In this document: positions 11,350 to 23,707 of the stretch, piece after piece
Position numbering within the stretch: the stretch's first letter is position 1
How the letters are laid out: each line of letters opens with the position of its first letter
NCBI RefSeq assembly: GCF_031755915.1
Contig: NC_083385.1
Location: 18,869,001-18,933,000, forward strand
Reading direction: 5' to 3'
Source of the DNA: Ziziphus jujuba
Lineage: Eukaryota; Streptophyta; Magnoliopsida; Rosales; Rhamnaceae
Length of the DNA stretch: 64,000 nucleotides
Program-made: the position numbers and the translations under genes
The notes under the pieces: generated by a model
The model's input: the letters and a program-made list of their open reading frames with translations, nothing else
What the model was told of the DNA's origin: nothing
Databases searched by the model: none

Positions 11350-12458
11350 TGATGAGAATCCGCCCGTACCCGTACAATCCTTTACAGATGAAGACGGGAC
11401 CAATCACTAAAGCACAAGCTAGGAAATTGAAAGAAAATCTGGTTGGCTTCATCCAAGGAGTGATTCAATCTCAAAAGGGTATGATAATATCCAAAGATCC
11501 AAAGCCCGTCTTGTGTATCCAAGTTACAAAGGCAGAAATGGACCTGACAAGCTATTTTGGTACATTTTTGGACCCCGGGCAGTAAGGAATGGATTCAACA
11601 CTTTATGAACTCAATTGGTATCACTAAGAGGCCATGTAATTATATCAAGGCAGAAGCAAAAGCATCCAAATTCATCTTGAGCGCATAAGCTTTGTTTTTG
11701 GCAAAAAATGCTCATTTTGGTGCTGGCTTTGACTTCTTTTGTTGTTCAACAAAGTTTGATTTATTCTAATCAAGGAAAATGTATGGGAATCAATAATAAT
11801 CCTATTTGTCATCCTACATGGCACATTGGAGCTGATTTGGAGCCTAAACTAGCTAGTGATTGGATAAAGACAGCTTAGTTTTCAACTAGTCAACTAGTTT
11901 CTTAATCTGAGTTTGACTTTTTTGTTTTAGGAAACTATCTTTTATTTTAGTTTTTATTTAATTATTTTCTGGATAAATTAACTTAGGAAAGTTTTTATTT
12001 TATTATTTCAATTGTAAATTAATTAATTCCTAATTCAAAATAAAGGAATTAATGAATCCAAATTAGATTAAGAAAGTGAGAATTTCGACCACACCTTGTT
12101 GTTTCCTTATTGTTGGCCAAATTTTACCTAGCTAAATTAAGGTTTTTGTTTTGTGAATTTAGCCTATTTAAGGGCTTATTTTTCAATGAAAAAGCAGCTT
12201 AGATATTATTCAAAAAATTATTTGTGAGAAGAATTCTCTTTGTTTTCTTTGAACACTTAAAACACTTAATAGAAATAAAGTGTTTTAGTTTGACTTATCA
12301 ATAGAACATGCATCACCTATTATAACGTCTTCATTATATACCAAGGTTTCTAATTATAAGTTAATTAGGGATTAAGGTGACCAGTACAATTTAAACTTAA
12401 TTTTTGATCTGGGCTAATATAATACTGGTTTAGAGTACGTTGACATAGGTTCGTATTA
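11350..12458 (+). repeat. 3' LTR of element E, containing the polyprotein C-terminus
   Basis: It begins TGATGAGAATCC and ends GGTTCGTATTA, where the family consensus ends ATCA. An open frame enters from pol at about 11,328 and runs to 11,585 inside the LTR, with MKTGPITKAQARKLKENL and FIQGVIQSQKGMIIS, the family's coding end. The rest is AT-rich with the shared ATTAATTAATTC block and the closing GGGCTAATATAATAC segment. Confidence 0.9.
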
Positions 12459-12734
12459 GCTCATCTATTTGTTTTTCAGTGTTTTTGTTTTTTGATTGTG
12501 AGAAGATTGGGTCTCAATTGTTTACTTTACTGCATTGATATTTTTTGTTTATGGAAACATTGAGTCTCTAACTGTTGTTTTATAAAACTATGAGTTTATA
12601 GCTTTGGGACATGGAGATGATATTAAGCAGGCCTAGGCTCTTGTAGATTCTTTATATTTTGGTCATCAAAAGGAAGCCTAAGCCATCTAAAAAGCCTATT
12701 CAACCCTCCTTCTAGTCTTTTATGGATCTTCAAT
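12459..12734 (+). repeat. Probable 5' LTR remnant of Sirevirus-like element G
   Basis: This stretch lies between the E 3' LTR and the G primer-binding site. The closing CTATTCAACCCTCCTTCTAG is typical of the end of many copia LTRs just before the primer site. The LTR start is missing, and I could not find a matching 3' copy, so it is an inference from position. Confidence 0.45.
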
Positions 12735-12747
12735 TGGTATTAAAGCC
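12735..12747 (+). promoter_or_regulatory. Primer-binding site of element G (degenerate iMet)
   Basis: TGGTATTAAAGCC matches the initiator Met-tRNA complement TGGTATCAGAGCC with two transitions. It lies two bases after the presumed LTR end TTCA. Confidence 0.7.
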
Positions 12748-12819
12748 TAATCACCATAGTCTTAGGCTTAATATCCTTGATTAGATTTTCTAGGATTATC
12801 TAAATTTTGATATAGTTAG

Positions 12820-14435
12820 AAAGGTGGTTTAATGGTTTGAACTCTTTTACTTAATGGATCAAACTACAGTTTCTAGAAGCCTGGGATGAGAGTATTTTTA
12901 AAATCCCTAAATGAGAAAGTTTGATGTTTTATGGTTAATAATTGGAAGACACCATTTGTTTATTCAAATGGATTCGAGGTTTCTAAGCCTATGGATCAGT
13001 GGACCAATAATGAGATTATAGCTAGTGGATAGAACTCCAAAAGGTTAAACATTTTTTTTTTATATGCACTAGTAGTAGATAAGTTTAGGAGAGTACATAA
13101 CTATAAAGTAGCCAAAGAGGTATAGGATATTTTGAAGTTGATACATGAAGTATGACTATTAGATTCAAGAACATCAGGACAAATGATCATGAGACATTCT
13201 TTAATTTCTATGCCAAGATTAGTGAAATAGTTCATTATTACCACAACCTTGGAGAGAAGATACCTAGTACAAGTTAGTGAGCAAGATTATAAGATCCCTT
13301 CCTGAAAGATTCAAAGTCATAGTGGCAACCATAAAAGAATGCAAGGACATTAAGGAAATGAGATTTGATGAGTTGTTGGATAACTGAGTACTTATAAGAT
13401 GAACTTTTCTCCACCTAGATAAGGAAAATAGTATGGCTTTAAAGATGATCAATGAGAACTTGCAACATATTGGTTCAGATAATTATGGGATTGATATGTT
13501 GAGGAAGAGATGGATTTCTTTATGAAGAATTTTAAAAAATTCATGAAGAACAAGTAAGGAATGTCCTTTTCAAATAGAGATAAAGAGAGTAGTAGAAATT
13601 TCAAAAATGATGTGAGCAAAAGAACGAAGTAGTCTTCATAAAAAAAAAGTTTTGCACAGATTCAATATTATGAATGCCAATGACATAGTCATATTGTAAA
13701 TGAGTATCTAAAAAGAGGAAGAATAAGTTTGGCAAAGGGAAAGGAAAAAGGAAGGTTTAGAACATAACTTGTAAAGATTTTGATGAAAACTTAGATAGTT
13801 CCAATGACAGTGATGAGGATGATAGAAAGATGGAACTTACAACTTTTATGGCTTCCCACTCATTTAGCCATAGAAAATCTGAATTAGATTCTTCATAAAG
13901 TGTTAGTTTAAATTTAATTTTAAGGATGAGGACTATGAAAAAATAGTCTGCGAAAGACATACAATGACTTGTTTAAGGGTGAGCTTGAAAATTAAGAAGC
14001 TTACTAAGGTCACCTTGAAGCATAAAGAGAAAGTGAAGGAAAATGATAAGCTGAAAACCTTGGTAAAAGAGAAGAATTAGAGGACTATAGAGATCACAAG
14101 CAAGATGATAATTATTAAGTATGTGAAAGCTTCTAACAAGTCTTTAGTTGGTAAAGCAAGGTTTTTAGAAGTTTTCATGAGTGATGAAAACAAACTAGTT
14201 AAGAAGCTAAAGTTGAGTGAAAGTTCTCTAAAGAAAGAGTCGGAGCAAACTAAGAAAACCATTCAAAAGCTTGTAAATGAAATAATAAGTCTTGATCACA
14301 TTATGAGTATTGACAAAGAATCAAATGACAAGAGAGAACTTGGTTACATTAATAAGACTTCTAATTTATTTAGTTCTAAGACTACATTTATAATCAAGAG
14401 AAGCCAATCCCATAGAAGAAAGTTATTATGAACGA
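12820..14435 (+). pseudogene. gag of Sirevirus-like element G with coiled-coil extension
   Basis: Copia gag segments are readable in alternating frames. Near 13,160-13,330 they give TIRFKNIRTNDHETFFNFYAK, ISEIVHYYHNLGEKIPST, RSLPERFKVIVATIKECKDI and MRFDELLDN, the UBN2-type capsid fold. A zinc-knuckle relic (YYECQ...SHIVNEYLKR) lies near 13,670-13,715, with at least two ligands changed. An acidic stretch (DFDENLDSSNDSDEDD, about 13,780) follows. An open frame at 14,105-14,431 is Lys/Glu/Leu-rich and heptad-like (KLVKKLKLSESSLKKESEQ), ending with DKRELGYI. Soybean SIRE-type elements have this acidic-coil-GLGYI layout. Many stops; not translatable. Confidence 0.75.
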
Positions 14436-14869
14436 GGTTCCCCCATAGAAAGCTGAGAAAAAGAATAATGTTAAGAAGAATAACTTTTACACTCTCACTC
14501 AAAAGAAAGCCTTAACCACAATTTCGTAGACATTTTCATGAGTTTTGTGAATGCTTTAGCAGAGTAGTCATTTCTAGCTATTATCATTATGGTAGACAAG
14601 AACATATCAGACCACATTTCTATTAGTTAAGGAATGAATCACAACCTCTAATTGTTGGGTCATAATTGGATGGTCTTATGAGTGAATTACAGAAAGTTTT
14701 TCAAGTTGTTGCCAATGGCTTAAGAATTCTCAAGGTTTGAGGACAAATAGAAGAAGAAACAAAAAGAAAGCAAACACTCCTCTTGTGAATGTAGCCACCA
14801 TAAGGAATAAATGGAGACCAAAAGATGAATTAAAGTTTAGTTATTCATACTACATCGAAGGCCCAAGTC

Positions 14870-16260
14870 TCAGGTCAATGGTTTTTTGACAGTGGATGTT
14901 TTAGACACATGACCAAAGACAAGTCTATTTTTGTCAGCATCGATCATTGGAGTGAGGGTTTTTTTACTTTTGGTGATGGTAGCAAGTTAAAAGTCTTTGA
15001 AAATGGTTTAGTTGAAGCTTTTAATATTCCTATATTAGATTACATACTTTATGTTGAGGGATTAAAGGCTAATTTAATAAGCATTGGTCAAAGTTATTAT
15101 GATAAATAAATCTTCCACTTTACTAAAGGGATATACAGTGTGTTAAATGATGATGAAAAATGCATTCTCAAAGGAGAGAGACCTAACGATAATTGTTGCT
15201 ATATTATTCCTCCTATTAAGAAGACTTTTAACAATGCTATTGTATTTCCTTCTAAGTTGTGGAATAAGAGACATGGACACATAAACTAAAGAGATATCCA
15301 TAAAACCTCTAAGTCCAAATTAATGAGATACTTGCCCAAGATATCAAACAAATTAAGAAATATGTGTAGACAATGTCAAATTGGAAAGTAATATAGAGCT
15401 ATCAATAAGAAGGGTTAGTTTTTAACTACTACTAGACCAGTGAAGCTTATGTATATAGATTTGATGGGTCCTATGGAAATAGAGTCTTGGAGGCAATATA
15501 CACTTTAATTATGGTTGATGACCTCTCCACATACATATGGGTTAGATTCATCTAGGAGAAATCAAATACTTTTAAGGTTTTCAAGTTCTTATGTATTGAA
15601 TTTCTCAGTGAAAATGAGTAAAATATTGGCAAGATTATCAATCTCATAAGCATTAATGGGAAGGAGTTTAAGAATTTATATTCAATGAGTTTTGTTTAAT
15701 AGATAGGATTAATCATGAATTTTTTGCTCTTAGAATTTCATGATAGAATGGAGTAGTTAAGAAAAGAAAAAAGAACTTCATGAGATAGAGTGATACTTAC
15801 TAGTAAGAAGCTTACCAAGAACTTATGGGTTGAATTTATGAACATTGCATATTACATTGTTGACCAAGTATACCTCAGGCCAGAGACTAAACACACCCCA
15901 TATGAATTGTTCAAAGTAAAAAAGCTAACAATGGAGCATTTCAGGATTTTTAGTAGTACTTTTTACATTTTGAAGGATAAAAAAGACCTTGCAAAGTTTG
16001 ATGCTAGAAGTGTCATTAGTACCATTCTGTGATATACCTTAAACAGTAGAGTTTATAGAATGTACAATTTAAGGACTTGCACCATCATGGAACCTATCAA
16101 TGTAGTTGTGAACAACTCTATTTTGGAAGTAGTCCATGAATTTATGGATAATGAAGTTTTTAAGAAAGAGACTAAATTTGAGCTTAAGGATGAGAATATA
16201 GCAATTAAAAAACTTGTAGATAATGAGGTTGTTGAATCATTAAAGGCACCTTAAGGATTG
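14870..16260 (+). pseudogene. Protease and integrase of Sirevirus-like element G
   Basis: The protease C-terminus is WFFDSGCFRHMTKDKSIF (about 14,885-14,930), followed by FTFGDGSKLKVFENG and ILYVEGLKANLISIGQSYYDK in one open frame to 15,109. The GAG-pre-integrase zinc region has LWNKRHGHIN and CRQCQIGK (about 15,250-15,390). The integrase core shows VKLMYIDLMGPMEIE (first catalytic Asp, about 15,450), then heavily broken sequence. An open frame at 15,790-16,032 matches the post-core region (LTKNLWVEFMNIAYYIVDQVYLRPETKHTPYEL). MEPINVVVNN (about 16,090) closes it. Stops and frameshifts in the core show it is dead. Confidence 0.8.
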
Positions 16261-16439
16261 GCTAAAATGATGAATTCCATAAATGATATTATTTATAATT
16301 TGAAAACTAGAGTCAAAACTAGAAGATAGATGGGCAATGAAGTAGCCTATTTTTTATATACCTCATTGGTTGAGTCAATGAATGTTATGAAAGCATTGTT
16401 TATAAGAATTGGCTAAATATAGTACAAGAAGAGCTGAAT

Positions 16440-17840
16440 TAGTTTAGAAGGAATGATTCTTGGTACTTAGCAACTACACTAGAGGATGTAAATGTCACAT
16501 GAACCAAATGGATTTTCATGAACAGGATGGATGAGTTTGGGATGATTGTTAGAAACAAGGCAAGTCTAGTAGCTTTAAGGTATGACTAAATAGAAGGTGT
16601 TGATTTTGATGAAACCTTCATTCCAATTTCTTATTTGGATTTGATTAGATTCTTATTAGTACTAACTTGTTGTTTTAGATTCAAACCTTTTTCAGATGGA
16701 TATAAAAATTGTCTTTCTAAATGTGATTCTCTAGGAAGAAGTTTATGTGAAACAACCAAGAATCATCAGCATAAGAAAAATGTGTACATATTGAAGAAAA
16801 CATTGTATAAATTGAAGTATGCTGCTTCAGCATTGTATGAGAAGCTTGCTTCGTACTTGATGGATGAAGGCTTTAAGCACGAAGGAGGTGACAAGACTTT
16901 TTTCATCAAAAAAGACCAAAAAAATAAAAAAAGTATTGTCAGCACCCAGTTTATTTAGATGATATCATTTTTCGTTCCACAATTAAGTCACATGTTCATT
17001 TGTTTACTGAGATGATGAAAAATGAGTTTAAGATGAGTAGGTTGCAAGATTAAACTTCTTTCTTTTCAAGTCAAGTAAGAAAATGATTGAATTTTTTTTA
17101 TCACAAACCAAGTATGCAAAGGAATTGGCAAAGGAGTTTGGTATGGAAAAAGTAAAACATGCCAAAACTCGTATAAAGTCTATGGTCAAGTTGAGTAAAG
17201 ATAAGAGTGTTGTGGATGTGGATTCTACCTGTAGAGAAGTATGATTGGTAATCTTCCATATTTTGCAACTAATTGTCCATATATTGCTTTCAATGTTGAT
17301 CTTCATGCTATATTATTACACCAATCCTAAGGAATCACTTCTTTAGGTCGTGAAGAAGATAATCAAATATGTGAGTGGGACTTCCGAATTCAGTATTTGG
17401 TACTCTAAAGATACTTCTATATAGTTGGCTGGCTATTCAAATGTACATTGGGTCGGAAATATGGATGATAAAAAGATCACTTCTAGGGATTGTTTCTGCA
17501 TGGGTAATTACTTGGATGCTTGGCACAATAGCTAAAGTAAAGTACATTTCTATAGAAGTTGTTGCACTCAACTATTGTGGATGAAGACAATGGTGAGTGA
17601 TTATGACATTTTATATGGTGCCCTTACCAATATGTGTGATAATATAAGTGCTTAGACATATCTAAGAATCCTAGTCAGCACATACAAAAAAACATATTGA
17701 TATTAGACATTATTTCATTAGGGATCATTTAGAGGCAGATGTTATTTGCTTTAGGTATGTTTACACTGAGAATCAACATGCTAACTTGTTCATTAAGCCT
17801 TTGGATGCTGTTTGTTTTTTAGAATCTTAAGGCATTCATA
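16440..17840 (+). pseudogene. Reverse transcriptase and RNase H of element G
   Basis: RT pieces include NQMDFHEQD, GVDFDETFIPISYLDLIRF, LKKTLYKLKYAASALYEKL (equivalent to LYGLKQAPRAWYE), FKHEGGDKTFFIKK and the catalytic VYLDDIIFRST (about 16,955-16,985), which keeps both Asp residues. KYAKELAKEFGMEKVKHAKT follows near 17,110. RNase H shows IKYVSGTSEFSIWYSKDTS, AGYSNVHWVGN and a late HIDIRHHFIRDHLE-like block (about 17,695-17,735) ending in KPLDAV. The frame changes repeatedly and there is no continuous reading frame. Confidence 0.8.
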
Positions 17841-18814
17841 GGTTTGTGTTCCATTGATTAAGTATTTTTTATTGTATATATGCTAGATATTGAGTTAGCA
17901 AATTCTGTCTATTGGGGTTACTTATTGTAGATGAATTCACCATGTAGGTGATGTTACATGTTGATATATCCTTATTCTTTTTTCTTTTCTTTTTTTTTTC
18001 AATCAAGGTTTAGATTTCCACAAGAGATGAGACAAAGTCATATTCATTGATCATGAAACCTTTTAAAAATTTCTAAATTAATTTTTAACCATGCATACAT
18101 TTCTCATATCCTTTGCTTATACCAAAAGAAATTAAAATTTTCATTATGAGTAATGATTTGATCGAAATAACTTTCAAATGCTCAATCTTACCTTATTAGG
18201 ACCCCGAAGCTATAGTCAATAAGGTAGCTCTTTATGAATAAAGAATCTTAAATATGAGTTAGCCATGGCAACTCCAATATTCATAATAATATTGAAACAA
18301 AAGAAAAAGAAAAAGAAAAAGAAAGAATTCTCAATAAATATTTTAACAAAAAACAGATTAAAAAATCAAAAAATATATGAGAAAAACGGATTCTACTTGA
18401 GGAAAAATAGCTCGTTGTCCTAATATTTTTGTTCAAGGTTTGATATTTTTTTAAAATATGTTAATTCTAAATGATTTATACTCTATCTTTGAAAAAATTA
18501 GATCATTGAGAATGTGGCTTTTTTATTCTTGCATTTATCATATATTTCTTACATATTCTTGTTATTTTCACTTGGTTTAGTTAAATAAATTTAACTTTCT
18601 TTCAAATATCTTTAAAAGATCTTTCTTGACAAACTTGAATTTTAAGGTTCTTTTGACATTTTAATTCTCTTTTCTAAGTCTTTTCGTTGAAAAATTGAGT
18701 TTCTCTCTCCAAAGGCTTTTGTTTTTATCTTTTGAATGTCCTTGAATAATATGCTTGCACTTAGATCATTTACATTGATCACATTTTCATTTATTATATT
18801 CTTGTTATCCTGAA
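17841..18814. other. AT-rich junction between elements G and K
   Basis: No recognisable coding sequence. It includes a T-rich tract at 17,966-18,000 and A-rich (AAAGA)n-like sequence near 18,298-18,330. The 3' LTR of G would be expected here but cannot be matched to its poorly preserved 5' LTR. A short minus-strand frame at 18,642-18,836 has no family signature. Confidence 0.5.
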
Positions 18815-19291
18815 TCCTGAATCTATAAACATGCATATGCTATGATTGATGTACCAACTTTAAATCCAGCCATTAAAATATCAGATTCCTTAAATCTACC
18901 TGTAAAATAGAACATGAAAGTAGTGCCTAATGGACACACTCCTGTTTAATTTTTTCCCCTCAGGTTTACACTAACTAGGCTCCGTATATGCCTCAAAACC
19001 CTAATCTCAGTGTTATATATATCGTATTGATTCACTGATGACTTATTCCCAATTTATCTATATATATACAAAAAAATTAATAAAATAATAATAATAAAAT
19101 AGAGAATAAATCAATTAGGCTTTTAGAGAGTATATGTCCTTCAATCCAATAAGCTAATTGAAGTATTAAAAAGAATGTGTGTTCAAGAGCTCTACTGGAA
19201 AGCTCAATAAACAAGTTAGTTCCATTTTTGGCATAAACAAGTCTTCTAAGTGAGTTACATGATTATGGCTAGTATACATAAATATTTAACA
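18815..19291 (-). repeat. 3' LTR of element K, partly truncated
   Basis: Shared with the 5' LTR are CATGCATATGCTATGATTGATG, the AGTGCCTAATGGACACACTCC segment, AAAACCCTAATCTCAGTGTTATATATATCG and the final TATTTAACA. The outer ~60 bases present in the 5' LTR are not recognisable. The following TCTTCCATTTTTACTGCATAATC (plus strand) corresponds to the J polypurine-tract side. Confidence 0.75.
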
Positions 19292-20149
19292 GTCTTCCAT
19301 TTTTACTGCATAATCATCACAAATGACAACAAATTCACTTACTATAGAATCTCCCAAAATAAAATACAATTTCATCTAAGCATATAGCAGATTGATGAGT
19401 CACAATAGTATACAAGACTAGGTGGTAGAGATTCTATTTAAGAAATACTGTAAAGAAAATTTAACTTCTATTGCCAACACTAATTCATATACCAGTTCGT
19501 TTCCAACACTAATTCATAAAATAACTTCTACTACCATGATAACTAATATTCCCATTATTAAACTTTTAAACATTAATATATATAGTCATTATAATTAGCT
19601 CACAGAACCCTACTGCATCAAAGTAGTGGTGCACTGATCTCAAAATCAAAAACAATTGTTTCAGAGTACACATAACTGGGACTAATCAAGCATTTACAAG
19701 AACACACCCACAAGATAATATCCAATGGTATGCAATCTTAAATGAACAAAAAACTGTTGAATGTAAAAGAATATTGAATTATTATAATTTGTCCCTTTTA
19801 TTGCTCTCTCATTCTTGGGAAATAGATCCCTAGAGAATTTATCACCGATACCACAAATACCATATTAGGAGAATATTATGCATATTAAAACTCAATAGAA
19901 TCTTATCAACATATGTTGTAACTAAACAATTACAATGCACAATTAGCCTTGTCTTGAAAAATCTTTATTTCTAGTACCAATGAAATATCGTGAACATCCT
20001 TTATATCAAAATGGCTTCAGAACAACAGTTTTGTCTTGGTCAATAGGTCAGTATCAATGGAAGTTAACAGTATGTTTTCAATATACAATACTATAAATAT
20101 TAAATTGCTCCCACTGATCCTCAAACATATGCACAAATCAATAACATTC
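19292..20149 (-). other. 3' untranslated part of element K
   Basis: Non-coding. It matches the region between the RNase H end and the 3' LTR of J (47,668-48,200), for example ACTATAGAATCTCCCAAAAT and the repeated TAGGTGGTAGAGATTC motif. No gene is present. Confidence 0.6.
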
Positions 20150-22150
20150 TCCTTAAAACCATTTTAAGTGACAACTTTATCAAAAATGAGATATCACTGC
20201 ACGAGGCTTGGCTAAAATCATAAATAGACATCTTAAGTTTGCAAAGAAAATTTTAATTCCCCACTACTCAGAAATGAACTGGTTAGACCATATATGTACA
20301 CATTTAAAAACAAAATTCTATTTAAGAAACAATTCTAACATCCATATAATACAACGCCAAATCAAAATTTATCACAATCACCTTAATGATTCTAAAAGAA
20401 TTCTTTTTGGATATATGAGATAACATCTTTTTATAGTCAATTTCCTCCTTTTTGCTAAACCTTTCAATAATGAGTCTAGATTATACCTGTTCACTTGACC
20501 ATTGGAGTCTTTCTTGGTCTTATAGATCCATTTGCACCTAATAGGTTTGCTGTCTTTGGGTAACTAAACTAAAAAGACACACTAAACTACTTATTAGCTT
20601 CCTCATAAGTGACTAGATTTAGTTTATCACTTATGTTAAACAAATGTTCCTGCAAATAAACCTCATAGTCATCAGGTATAATAAAATTTTGAACCCTCTG
20701 TCACTATCTTAAAACGTATATATTAGCATCAGCTATAATCAAAATATCTCATTCTATCTCAGTGGGTTCAATCCTGACTGAGTACTACTTCATAGTTATT
20801 GAATAACAGAATCTCTGATAGGAACATCAATAATAGGAATCAATACACTTTCCTCTTTGAAAAATAAGAACTTTTGGACCCTACTTTCACCAAAACCAAA
20901 ACATCCTCAAAATAAATAGCCATGTTTGGCTTAACAAACCTTATTATGAAAGATGAACAATGAAATCTAGAAACTCTAGATCCTTTACAAGAACCAACAA
21001 AAAATAACCATTAAATGTTTTAGGGTCTAACTTCTTGATATCAAAATTATATATTATAACATTAATTTTACAATCTCATACACAAGAAAATATGTAAACT
21101 AGGCATAACTTATCACCCACAAAAAAAATGGCAAATTAAAATTTGCCAACACAAACTGCACTATATCCATCAAAAATGCAGTTCCTCTTCTTAATTACGC
21201 CATTTGCTAAGTATTAGGTATTATAAACTATGCATTAATGTCACATTTAAACAAATAAATTATGAATGACATTAGGTTTTGTCCAATCTCATCATGTCTA
21301 CCATAATATTCATTACCTTGTCAAACCTCATAGCCTTCAACATTTATATTCTTCTAAAGCTTTACTTTCACCTCGAACTTCTTAAAGACAACCAAAAAAG
21401 TCTGACTTCTCACTAATAATCTCAAAATATCTATAATAGGAGAAGTTATCAATATAAGTAATAAAATATCTATAATCTTTCAAAGTAGGTAGTGTACAAA
21501 AAACATAGAGATTAATGCCATAACATAAAGAATTATTACAAATTCTAGCACATATTGGTACAGCTATAAAAGTAACAACAACAAAACAAGGAAATTAATA
21601 CAAACAACTTATAAGTCGAATTACCACAAAATGATATATAAAGTCTTAAGCGATTTACCATTCCTTGTCATCTCTTATCAAGCCATTAATTTCCAACAGT
21701 TGACCCAATTTTAGTCAAAAGTTGCACCATTGGGGAAAGGATTCTTTTTTACCATCTACTTATAACAAACCACCTTTTGTACCAATAAAAACTTAACAAT
21801 AAAACTCTTATTCTCATTGGCCTATGGATATTTGCTATCATCACAAAAACCTTCTAGAATATGTCCGTTTAATTGCTCACCATAACAAAAGGCTTAAGCT
21901 TATTAAGCTTGATATCATCATTCTCATTGAAAGGAATAATAGTTACTCTTTCAAAATACATCCAAACTTTTTAATGTAATGAAGTGTTAAAAGAGACATA
22001 AGACTCCTCGCTATGATAAGAGATACTCCTTACTAAAATTCTTATCAAAGTCCATGAGATTGATATAATAAGAGAAAATTTTCAAAATAAGCTCATTCAC
22101 ACCATTAATTCCATTATACACAACAGAGTTCTATAAATCCAACTAATGGT
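20150..22150 (-). pseudogene. Decayed gag/integrase/RT of element K
   Basis: Read on the minus strand in broken frames. The integrase C-terminus is YNFDIKKLDPKTFNGYF-like (about 21,005-21,060), equivalent to [20 protein letters not shown] in J. The linker PDDYEVYLQEHLFN (about 20,640-20,680) leads into the RT start (GANGSIRPRKT..., RYNLDSLLKGLAKR, about 20,440-20,540) and an LELHQMDVKTAF-like stretch (about 20,330). RT then stops abruptly, so most of the RT palm is deleted. Integrase core remnants match J between 21,240 and 21,480. The gag assignment of 21,700-22,150 is weak. Confidence 0.65.
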
Positions 22151-22492
22151 GTTTCTTAATTTATAAAAAAAAAAATGATAAATTTTCTACTAATCTTAAA
22201 AAGCATATTAACAGTATTGATAGAAAATAATACTTAAAGTATATACATATATATAGAATCTTATGATTCTCCAAGACCATCATATAGCACTTATACATAT
22301 GCTTGAAGTTTTATAGAATATTTAACCTTGACAAAATTATAAATATTTGGTATCTCCAGTGGTCCAATTTGCAAAATCATATCTAGCTTTGTAAGAGTCA
22401 AACATTATCAAAAACTTTCGCCACTTTTGATAATTAGTCTATTCAATTTTATCATGGTATTTATAGGCAAACTATTAGGGATGCTCCCAGCT

Positions 22493-23707
22493 AAGGTTTT
22501 AATATCGAAATTTTTCTTGAAATTTCTGTTTTTTGGAGGGGTCGAAAAGAAATTTAGATTCCAAATGGAAATAAATAGAATTTCCATAATATCCATCAAA
22601 ATTTCTGAACTTTCAACAAAATTTTCATGGAAATTTCTATCAAAATATCCACATCAAATTCTTAAAAATTTGATTAAAAAATTCATAATATCCATCAAAT
22701 TTTCAAAAATTTTCATGTAAATTTGTAAATTTTCTATGAAAATTTTGTAAAATATCTGTGAAATTTTTTAAAAAAATTTTAGAAAAAATTCAAAAATATT
22801 ATTGATATTTAGTGAATTATTTTACCAAATTAACTTTAGTGATAGTTTTTTTTTTACCATTTGATTGTCTCTTAAATATTTGATGATATAAATAAAATAG
22901 AGTGAATAAAATTTAATAACTTTAATAGATTCTATTTAATGACGAAATATATACATATATATATATATATACTTGCTATACATGTTGTATAAGATGAATT
23001 TATTAAAATCACATAATCCCAAGTTAATAATTGATCATATAAGAATGGAAAATAATAATATAAAAAATAACATGGAAATACAATATTATATGAAATTGGT
23101 ATTGATAGCATTTAAATTAATAACATTAAAATAAAAACATGATTGAATATATTATACTAAACATTAATGACAATTATATTTAATATAAAATCCTTATGGT
23201 TGATATATTAATAATTACATGATAAATTATTAAGGAGATACATTTTTTAATAATTGCTTTTCACATTTCATATCTTAAAATGAAAACAAGAAAGAAACCA
23301 ATAATTTTCAATTGCCTAAGATTTCTATGAATATTGAGATCATATTTATGAAATATAATATAATTGTAATTATTGTTTTATCTTAATTAATAAACAATTT
23401 TATCTAGTATATACCTTTTTTTTACATATTTTTATCAATAATATTTTATTTATGATTGTTACCACTTATTATAAATTAAAATGATTAAGATAAATATAAT
23501 GTCTATTCAATATTTTTGCAAATTTTATAATCAATTTCACAAGTGATTGTTTAAATAAGCTAATACTAAATTTTCAACAAAAATTTCCATTTTAAAAATA
23601 AATTTCCATAATTTTTTCTAAATTTTTATAGATATTCGATATTTCCATAGAAATTTCTATATTTTAAACCTTCGATATTTCCACCAATACTGAAATTTAA
23701 AACCTTG
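22493..23707. mobile_element. MULE-like or MITE-like insertion in element K
   Basis: The ends are inverted: AAGGTTTTAATATCGAAATT on the left and, on the opposite strand, CAAGGTTTTAAATTTCAGTA on the right. Flanks CTCCCAGCT (22,484-22,492) and ATCTCAGCT (23,708-23,716) match at 7 of 9 positions, as expected for an old 9-bp duplication of a Mutator-like element. The interior is AT-rich and built of degenerate (A)AATTTCCAT and GAAATTTC words, with a central unique part. There is no transposase frame, so it is non-autonomous. Superfamily assignment rests only on the duplication length. Confidence 0.5.

Larger units (their letters stand above)
3594..12458 (+). mobile_element. Ty3 LTR retrotransposon E, 5'-truncated and inactive
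   Basis: The order is truncated 5' LTR, primer-binding site, long leader (interrupted by a solo LTR), gag, protease, RT, RNase H, integrase, polypurine tract, 3' LTR. This is the Ty3 order, with integrase last. The 5' LTR lacks about the first 480 bp present in the 3' LTR. Every coding domain carries frameshifts or stops, so the element is dead. It belongs to the same family as A and B by protein and LTR sequence. The right flank begins GCTCA, but no matching left duplication is possible because the left end is lost. The coding end running into the LTR, together with the iMet primer site, resembles the CRM (centromeric) Ty3 lineage; this is an inference. Confidence 0.88.
12735..17840 (+). mobile_element. 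Ty1/copia element G, Sirevirus-like, inactive
   Basis: The order gag, protease, integrase, RT, RNase H is diagnostic of copia. The Sirevirus call rests on a long coiled-coil region after the zinc knuckle, the phrase DKRELGYI before protease, and FFDSGCFRHMTKDKSIF and LYVEGLKANLISIGQ in the protease/integrase junction. RNase H ends with HIDIRH-like and KPLDAV motifs. Frameshifts and stops occur throughout. The 5' end abuts the E LTR. A convincing 3' LTR is not visible after 17,840, and no env-like reading frame was seen. Confidence 0.8.

Noticed and set aside
18642..18836. Minus-strand 64-codon frame near K
   Set aside because: No family resemblance, and it overlaps the border of the K LTR; likely chance.
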